A stretch of 64,000 nucleotides of DNA from Sulfurimonas hydrogeniphila (lineage in GTDB: Bacteria > Campylobacterota > Campylobacteria > Campylobacterales > Sulfurimonadaceae), in NCBI RefSeq assembly GCF_009068765.1, contig NZ_CP035534.1:620001-684000 (forward strand), written 5' to 3'. Positions within the stretch are counted from its first letter, which is position 1; each line of letters opens with the position of its first letter. A program made the position numbers and the translations under genes. Below are positions 58,589-64,000 of the stretch, piece after piece. Below the pieces are notes generated by a model, which saw only the letters and a list, made by a program, of their open reading frames with translations, was not told where the DNA came from and did no database searches.

Positions 58589-59572
58589 GTGAACTATTTT
58601 ACGCTCAATGATAAAAAAAAGAGCATCTATAAATATGTTTTTGATATACATGCTTCCATGTTGAAGAAGTCAAATACTCTCAAACAAGAGGGGGTTGATA
58701 AAATTAAACTGGCACAGTACAATCCAAATACATTGCGGTTGGTTATTCAAAACAAAACTCCTTTAAAAATCCGTTTTTTCAAAAAAGGCAAAGAGCTTTC
58801 TATAAAAATTATCAACAAGTCAGTAAAAACAAAGAGTGTTGCAGTATTTAACAAATACAGGAAAAAGTCACCCAAAAGACTCGACAGAAATAAAATCATA
58901 GTCATAGATGCAGGGCATGGCGGAAAAGACCCGGGAGCCATAGGATACAGAAAATACAGAGAAAAAATTGTGGTCTTAAGTATAGCAAGAGAGTTAAAGC
59001 GTATACTTCGTGCAAGAGGTTTTACAGTGTACATGACACGCGACAGTGATCGCTTTATAAAATTAAGAAACAGAACAAAATATGCAAACAGAAAAAATGC
59101 AGATATTTTTATCAGTATCCATGCCAATGCAGTTGGACGCAAAGATGCCAAAAAAGTTTGTGGACTGGAATGCTATTTTCTTTCAACATCCCGTTCAAGC
59201 AGGGCAAAAAAAGTGGCAGAAATGGAAAATTCGGCAGATTTGGATGAGATGGACTATTACGGAAAGCAAAGCTTTTTAAATACCATAAATTCACACAATA
59301 TTGTTGCATCGAACAAGCTGGCAATTGATCTGCAAAGAGGGGCGTTAGCAACACTCAAAAGCAGATATAAGAATGTGAAAGATGCAGGGGTCAGAGAAGG
59401 ACCGTTTTGGGTGCTTGTAGGGGCACAAATGCCTTCTGTTCTGGTAGAAGTCGGATTTATAACACATCCGACAGAAGCCAGACGGCTTGTAAGCAGAAGT
59501 TACCAAAAAACAATGGCACAGGGGCTTGCCAATGGAGTGGAACGCTATTTTATAAACTCTCAAAAAAGATAA
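58589..59572 (+). CDS. amiC: AmiC N-acetylmuramoyl-L-alanine amidase, catalytic piece (frameshifted)
   Basis: 327 aa as an open frame from a GTG, but that GTG has no ribosome-binding site and the frame is open and coding-like well upstream (KLKSVRFYNKRLVLQFDKNL), so it is the rest of the gene begun at 58188. It contains the AMIN end and an Amidase_3 domain: DAGHGGKDPG zinc site, SIHANA, VEVGFITHP. A periplasmic zinc amidase that separates daughter-cell peptidoglycan. Full product would be about 460 aa. Confidence 0.85.
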   Translation: MNYFTLNDKKKSIYKYVFDIHASMLKKSNTLKQEGVDKIKLAQYNPNTLRLVIQNKTPLKIRFFKKGKELSIKIINKSVKTKSVAVFNKYRKKSPKRLDRNKIIVIDAGHGGKDPGAIGYRKYREKIVVLSIARELKRILRARGFTVYMTRDSDRFIKLRNRTKYANRKNADIFISIHANAVGRKDAKKVCGLECYFLSTSRSSRAKKVAEMENSADLDEMDYYGKQSFLNTINSHNIVASNKLAIDLQRGALATLKSRYKNVKDAGVREGPFWVLVGAQMPSVLVEVGFITHPTEARRLVSRSYQKTMAQGLANGVERYFINSQKR

Positions 59573-59586
59573 AGCAGCCTTGAGGC

Positions 59587-60666
59587 TTAGTCCTCTTTTT
59601 TATATTCCAAATCCCCGGCAACAGCTTCTTTGTCGTTGATGACTTTTTCAATCTGCTGTTTGACTTTGTCATAACGGAACTGCTCTTTGAATCCCATAAT
59701 TCTTCCTCCGGCAGCATTTGGGTGCCCTCCGCCGTTTGCCCACTCTTTGGATATCTGTGCAACACTTACCTTGTCGCTTGCACGCAGACTCATTGTTCCC
59801 CGATAGCTGACATCCACAATGAAATCATATTCAGGGTAGGCTGTTAAAAATCCGTTGCCGACTATGGAGGTGTTTCCTATTCCATAACTCAGGTAGCCTC
59901 TGTATCCCTTGTAATAGATTGTTTTTTCACTTCTGGCTTTGCCCATAAGTTCAACGACATACCGTGTGGCAAGATTGTCGAGTGTATCATCTTTGTCGCG
60001 TCTGAAAAAATTCTTTTTTAAAGAGTGGATTTTTTCATCAAGTAAAATAGGGGCATCAGGTTCATGAATGAATTTTGCCGCTTCATGCAACAGTGTGAGT
60101 TTGTAGTTTGAATCTTCATCGGGAAACATAATTCGGTTGAGCTCTTTTGTTTCTGTCACAAGACGCATACAGACTTTCCCGTATTCAAAATTGTCATGTT
60201 CTTCCTGTTTCCATAAATCTACTGCATTAACAACATCAACATACTTCTCCATCCATGCAGGTTCGTTGAGCTCAAAGTGTTCTTTTGCATAGTCATAGGT
60301 GATTTTTGTAGCGCAGCGGCTGGTATCAAGATAGTACCATTCATGTTTTTTTGCACTCTCTTCCCCGCTTCCATGGTGATCAAGAAGTTGTAATTTGACA
60401 TCAAATGCACCGTCATTCATTTTTTTTACTTCATGGCTGAGCCAACGGGATTCATCCGCTGTAAGATTCAGGTCCGTAATAAGAATGTAAGCTTTTTCTT
60501 TTGCTTTTCTGATGTTTTCCAGCATAAGGTCGAGCTTTTGTTTCACTTCTGCTCCGTAATTGGAGTTGTAGTTAAATCTTTTGTACGGTGTGTACTGCAT
60601 GACCAGCTGGCAGCTGTAGCCATCCAAATCAATGTGTGAAAGATGATGAATAGTTCTGTTTTTCAT
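59587..60666 (-). CDS. DHH/DHHA1 family phosphoesterase
   Basis: 359 aa. DHH motifs: HIDLDGYSC, LITDLN, LLDHHGSG; DHHA1 motif GGGHPNAAGGR near residue 315. Related to NrnA/NrnB nano-RNases and pAp phosphatases. Substrate not certain. Ten bases follow flhA, so it is in the rrf2-flhA transcript; convergent with amiC. Confidence 0.85.
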   Translation of the reverse strand: MKNRTIHHLSHIDLDGYSCQLVMQYTPYKRFNYNSNYGAEVKQKLDLMLENIRKAKEKAYILITDLNLTADESRWLSHEVKKMNDGAFDVKLQLLDHHGSGEESAKKHEWYYLDTSRCATKITYDYAKEHFELNEPAWMEKYVDVVNAVDLWKQEEHDNFEYGKVCMRLVTETKELNRIMFPDEDSNYKLTLLHEAAKFIHEPDAPILLDEKIHSLKKNFFRRDKDDTLDNLATRYVVELMGKARSEKTIYYKGYRGYLSYGIGNTSIVGNGFLTAYPEYDFIVDVSYRGTMSLRASDKVSVAQISKEWANGGGHPNAAGGRIMGFKEQFRYDKVKQQIEKVINDKEAVAGDLEYKKED

Positions 60667-60676
60667 TTGTACCCTT

Positions 60677-62863
60677 TTAGTTATTTGTTTCTTGTGTTTG
60701 AATTGAAATAGAGCCCATCACTTCAAATGTAGCACTCGAATCAATTTCTGCATGAGAGAGTGTTACAACATCAAGAGAAAATCTCTCAAATATTTCTGCA
60801 ACACTGCGACGGATTTGTGGATCGACGATAATAATAACAGGGGAAATCCCTTTTTGCAGTAAGTCTGCAGCCTTTGTGCTTGTTGCCTGAATCAGGGCAT
60901 TTATTTCTCCTACATTGAGCATGAGGTTTCTCACACCGTCTTGTTCTTGTGATTTTTGCAGTAACAACTGCTCAGTCTGTGTATCAAATGTCAAAAGGCG
61001 TATCACCCCGTCATCCCCTGCATACATTTGGGTAATGACGCGAGAAAGTCTGGCTCTTACCTGTTCTGTTATAAGGTCAACATTTTTTGTGTATTCGGCA
61101 ATATCTGCAATTGTCTCTAAAATAGTAAGCATATCTTTGAGCGGAATTTTTTCATGCAACAGTGCTTTGAGAACTCTTTGAATAAGACCGATAGAAGCCA
61201 CTTTTAAAACGTCATCAATGATTACAGGATAATCATCTTTTATTTTATCAATAAGTGACTGCACTTCTTGACGGGTTAAAAGCTCTTCGGCATTGCGTTT
61301 GATGAGTTCGCTCATATGTGTGGAGATGACTGTAGCAGGATCAACAACGGTGTATCCGTTGATAATGGCATCTTCTTTTTGTTCCGGTGCTATCCACAGG
61401 GCGTCGAGTCCAAAAGCAGGTTCTTTTGTCGGTTCTCCCTGAATCTCTCCTGTAGCCATACCACTGTCCATCGCAAGAAATTTATCAGGCATGATCTCAC
61501 CCTCACCAATGGCAATGCCTTTAAGCAGTACCTGATATTGGTTAGGTTTGAGATGTAAGTTGTCACGTATTCTGACCTGCGGCATTAAAAATCCATAGTC
61601 ACTTGCTATTTTTCTTCGCATGGAACGGATACGTTCAAGCAAATCACCACCCTGGGAACTGTCGGCCAGTTTTATAAGTTGATATCCCAAAGTCAGTTCA
61701 AGCATTTCTACTTTGAGTATGTCATCAAGCGCATTTTCCTCTTCTTTTGCAATTTCTTCGTTCGTTTTTTTCGGTTTGATTCTCTCTTTCTCTTTTTCTG
61801 TCTCTTCTTTTGTCTTGACACCAAGGAGATTCTCAACATCCAAAATGGAAAGTTCCCCTTTTTCATATTTGTAGATAGACCACCCAAGCAGGGCGAATAT
61901 TATTCCGACAAATCCCATAGAAGCAGTAGGCAGGCCAGGAACAAGAGCAAACAGGAGCATGATAAAGCCGACTATCATCATAATCTTTGCATTTCCGATC
62001 ATCTGTGAAATAGTGCCTTCGGCAAAATTGTCACCGTCACTTGAGGAACGGGTAATGATAATACCGGTTGCAGTTGAGGTAATGAGTGCCGGAATCTGGC
62101 TGACAAGACCATCCCCGATTGTAAGGAGTGTGAAGGTAGAAGCGCTGTCTGCAACGCTCATATCGTACTGAAAAACACCGATGAGAAAACCGCCGATGAT
62201 ATTTATAAGAGTAATAATAATACCTGCAACAGCATCGCCTTTGACAAATTTTGAAGAACCGTCCATCGCCCCGTAAAAATTGGCATCCTGAAGAATTTCT
62301 GCACGGCGTTGTTTTGCTTCGGCATCATCAATGAGTCCTGCATTTAAATCCGCATCAACCGCCATCTGTTTTCCGGGCATAGAGTCAAGTACAAAACGTG
62401 CTGCAACTTCTGCAACCCTTGTGGAACCTTTTGTAATAACCATAAAGTTTATAAGAACCAAAATGGAAAAAACGATAATTCCGATAACATAGTTTCCCCC
62501 GACAACAAAATCACCAAAACTTGTAATAACATCACTGACCTGTTCCGGTCCCTCATAACCGTGACTTAAAATCATTCTGGTTGTCGCAATGTTGAGTGAA
62601 AGCCTAAAAAGGGTGAGAATCAGTATAAGTGTCGGGAAGGTAGTCAAGTCTGTCGGTTTTGGTACATATAATGAAATAAGCAAGATTAAAACAGACAAGG
62701 CAATTGAAATTGTCAGCAAAACATCCAATATCGAAGAAGGCAGAGGAACAATGATAATGGCGAGTATTGCCATTACAAAAAAGACAACACCAAGATCACG
62801 TTTGCCTAGTAAAAAGTTAAGGGAGGTTCCGATTTTTTGTTTTGTTGTCAATTTTCTTGCCAA
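60677..62863 (-). CDS. flhA: flagellar export protein FlhA
   Basis: 728 aa from a TTG with GGTGAG nine bases upstream. Eight membrane helices in the first 330 residues, with the FHIPEP-family stretch ([51 protein letters not shown] given in parts), then the cytoplasmic export-gate domain. Inner-membrane core of the flagellar type III export machine. The rpsO-flhA neighbourhood is conserved in Campylobacterota. Confidence 0.95.
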   Translation of the reverse strand: MARKLTTKQKIGTSLNFLLGKRDLGVVFFVMAILAIIIVPLPSSILDVLLTISIALSVLILLISLYVPKPTDLTTFPTLILILTLFRLSLNIATTRMILSHGYEGPEQVSDVITSFGDFVVGGNYVIGIIVFSILVLINFMVITKGSTRVAEVAARFVLDSMPGKQMAVDADLNAGLIDDAEAKQRRAEILQDANFYGAMDGSSKFVKGDAVAGIIITLINIIGGFLIGVFQYDMSVADSASTFTLLTIGDGLVSQIPALITSTATGIIITRSSSDGDNFAEGTISQMIGNAKIMMIVGFIMLLFALVPGLPTASMGFVGIIFALLGWSIYKYEKGELSILDVENLLGVKTKEETEKEKERIKPKKTNEEIAKEEENALDDILKVEMLELTLGYQLIKLADSSQGGDLLERIRSMRRKIASDYGFLMPQVRIRDNLHLKPNQYQVLLKGIAIGEGEIMPDKFLAMDSGMATGEIQGEPTKEPAFGLDALWIAPEQKEDAIINGYTVVDPATVISTHMSELIKRNAEELLTRQEVQSLIDKIKDDYPVIIDDVLKVASIGLIQRVLKALLHEKIPLKDMLTILETIADIAEYTKNVDLITEQVRARLSRVITQMYAGDDGVIRLLTFDTQTEQLLLQKSQEQDGVRNLMLNVGEINALIQATSTKAADLLQKGISPVIIIVDPQIRRSVAEIFERFSLDVVTLSHAEIDSSATFEVMGSISIQTQETNN

Positions 62864-62883
62864 GTGTCAGTGTCTCACCAAAT

Positions 62884-63288
62884 TTAGTCGTCGAGTAAGT
62901 CTGCCAAAGTCAAGTTTGCCAAAAACAAATCTATTTTCCCCTGGAGTTTGTGTAAAAAAGGCCATATTGTACATGTACTGGCTTTTTCGGAAGGACAGTC
63001 TTCCAAAGAGGGAGCACACTCAAAAACAGTAGGTGCTTTGCCTTCTACGCAGGACGCGACACTAAGCATATTGATATCTTTGGGATCTTTGTTGAGTGCA
63101 AAACCACCATTGACACCTTTGTATGAGTTTAAAATCTGCGCTTTTGCCATAGACTGAAGAATTTTTGCCAAAAAACTTTTGGAGATAGAAAGCTCTTTGG
63201 AAAGAGTATCACTGTCCATTGGCGCTTCTGCTTTGCAAAGCAGTATAAGTGATAAGATGGCATATTCGCTGGCACGGGTTATAAGCAT
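62884..63288 (-). CDS. Rrf2 family regulator with three cysteines
   Basis: 134 aa. N-terminal winged helix (MLITRASEYAILSLILL, KELSISKSFLAKILQSM, GVNGGFAL). C91, C98 and C106 are spaced like the Fe-S ligands of IscR and NsrR, so it may sense NO, oxygen or Fe-S status. Twenty bases upstream of flhA on the same strand. Confidence 0.8.
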   Translation of the reverse strand: MLITRASEYAILSLILLCKAEAPMDSDTLSKELSISKSFLAKILQSMAKAQILNSYKGVNGGFALNKDPKDINMLSVASCVEGKAPTVFECAPSLEDCPSEKASTCTIWPFLHKLQGKIDLFLANLTLADLLDD

Positions 63289-63378
63289 GTATTTACTTTC
63301 ATTGTTTAAACTTTTAAAATGATATTATATCCAAAATTACTGCTGAAATAAACAAAAATAAAATTTAAAGAAAAGTTT

Positions 63379-63387
63379 TGCTATAAT
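63379..63387 (+). promoter_or_regulatory. rpsO promoter (extended -10)
   Basis: TGC-TATAAT (63379-63387), an extended -10 box, 64 bases before rpsO. No clear -35 is seen. Confidence 0.5.
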
Positions 63388-63450
63388 CACGCTTCAATTC
63401 TTCTGCATTGTGCATTTGAGTTAGATTATTATACCTATCAGGAGGCTATT

Positions 63451-63726
63451 ATGGCTTTAGATTCGGCTAAAAAACAAGAAATAGTTGCGAAATACGGTCG
63501 CAGTGAAAATGACACTGGTTCAAGTGAAGTTCAAATTGCACTTTTAACTGAAAGAATTAAAGAGTTAACAGAACACTTAAAAGTTTTCAAAAAAGATCAC
63601 GCATCTCGTTTGGGATTACTGAAATTAGTTGGTCAGCGTCGTCGTTTGATGAAATACTTCAAAAGAAAAGACAAAGACGCCTATATGAAACTCATCGAAG
63701 ATTTAGGCATCCGTGACAATATCTAA
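63451..63726 (+). CDS. rpsO: 30S ribosomal protein S15
   Basis: 91 aa. [32 protein letters not shown]-type region ([22 protein letters not shown] split) and the basic end are diagnostic. Binds 16S rRNA in the platform. Strong AGGAGG ribosome-binding site. Confidence 0.97.
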   Translation: MALDSAKKQEIVAKYGRSENDTGSSEVQIALLTERIKELTEHLKVFKKDHASRLGLLKLVGQRRRLMKYFKRKDKDAYMKLIEDLGIRDNI

Positions 63727-63746
63727 GTTTTAAACTTTTTCTTTAA

Positions 63747-63766
63747 AAGTCCCTTTTAAGGGACTT
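63747..63766 (+). terminator. terminator of rpsO
   Basis: AAGTCCCTT (63747-63755), TT, AAGGGACTT (63758-63766), followed by CTTCCTT. Inverted repeat is perfect; the T-run is short. Confidence 0.65.
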
Positions 63767-63789
63767 CTTCCTTACATGTAAACTAATTT

Positions 63790-64000
63790 TTATAAAAAAA
63801 TCTCAATCGCCCTTTGTAAATCATCTTTTGTATCTATACCAAAACCCGTACTCGCCACTTTGACCATAGCTATATTTTTTCCATGGTATATTGCACGAAG
63901 CTGCTCTAGTTTTTCTATGTCTTCAACAGGGGCATCAGGGAGTGAACAAAACTCTTTTAAGCTTTTTTTAGAAAAACCGTAAATACCGATATGTCCGAAA
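63790..64000 (-). CDS. kdsB: CMP-KDO synthetase, C-terminal part
   Basis: The last 70 codons are in the window; the start lies beyond the right edge. GHIGIYGF, LPDAPVEDIEKLEQLRAIYHG and GFGIDTKDDLQRA match KdsB, which activates KDO for lipopolysaccharide. A TTACATGTAA palindrome lies eight bases after its stop. Confidence 0.9.
   Translation of the reverse strand, partial: FGHIGIYGFSKKSLKEFCSLPDAPVEDIEKLEQLRAIYHGKNIAMVKVASTGFGIDTKDDLQRAIEIFL

Overview
The window is AT-rich chromosomal DNA from a Campylobacterota (epsilonproteobacterial) chemolithoautotroph, most likely a Sulfurimonas-type organism. The supporting signs are an aclB-aclA pair for ATP citrate lyase (reductive TCA cycle), a cbpA-hspR heat-shock pair of the Helicobacter/Campylobacter type, the rpsO/flhA and pyrH-rpoZ-spoT-tyrS gene neighbourhoods, and a nitrate/nitric-oxide gene set. 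Genus is an inference; 16S comparison would settle it.

Layout. 0-7.4 kb holds housekeeping genes (HDOD protein, greB, purL, a lipoprotein, pfkA, purH). 7.4-10.6 kb holds a HAIR-type HspR operator on a near-consensus promoter, then an IS110-family insertion, then cbpA-hspR; the insertion appears to separate the operon from its promoter. 10.6-12.1 kb has murA and a 130-bp MITE-like inverted-repeat element. 12.1-14.8 kb is a compact operon of poorly known genes ending in rsmD. 14.8-22.5 kb is a flagellar run (flgI, flgJ, flgM, flgN, flgK) followed by an ABC permease, an AI-2E family protein, a glutamine amidotransferase and a GT-C membrane protein. 22.5-26.5 kb has aclBA and a pseudopilin. 26.5-32.3 kb is a complete rrn operon (16S, tRNA-Ala, 23S, 5S) with visible processing stems.

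33-52 kb is the accessory centre. The minus-strand series narK, nirA, focA, PP2C-kinase, an unknown 437-aa protein, a trypsin-like protease, an M3 peptidase and an EEP nuclease runs away from a divergent plus-strand series. That plus-strand series contains an unusual CuA-less heme-copper nitric oxide reductase (gNOR-like, with an Asp in place of one metal-ligand His), small membrane proteins, a fused four-cluster ferredoxin/DmsC-type membrane anchor and a cytoplasmic NasA-like molybdoenzyme. Together these genes could import nitrate and nitrite, reduce nitrate with electrons drawn from the quinone pool, reduce nitrite to ammonium and detoxify NO. A perfect FNR-type box at about -41 lies before the NO reductase.

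52-64 kb returns to housekeeping: degenerate GGDEF protein, pyrH, rpoZ, spoT, tyrS, a nitronate monooxygenase-like protein, an amiC split by a poly-A frameshift, then (minus) rrf2, flhA and a DHH phosphoesterase, then rpsO and the end of kdsB.

Across the window the 10-bp palindrome TTACATGTAA occurs ten times, far more than base composition predicts, and is mostly read in one codon frame (Leu-His-Val). Two to three copies of a small hairpin repeat ending GGTTCC are also present.
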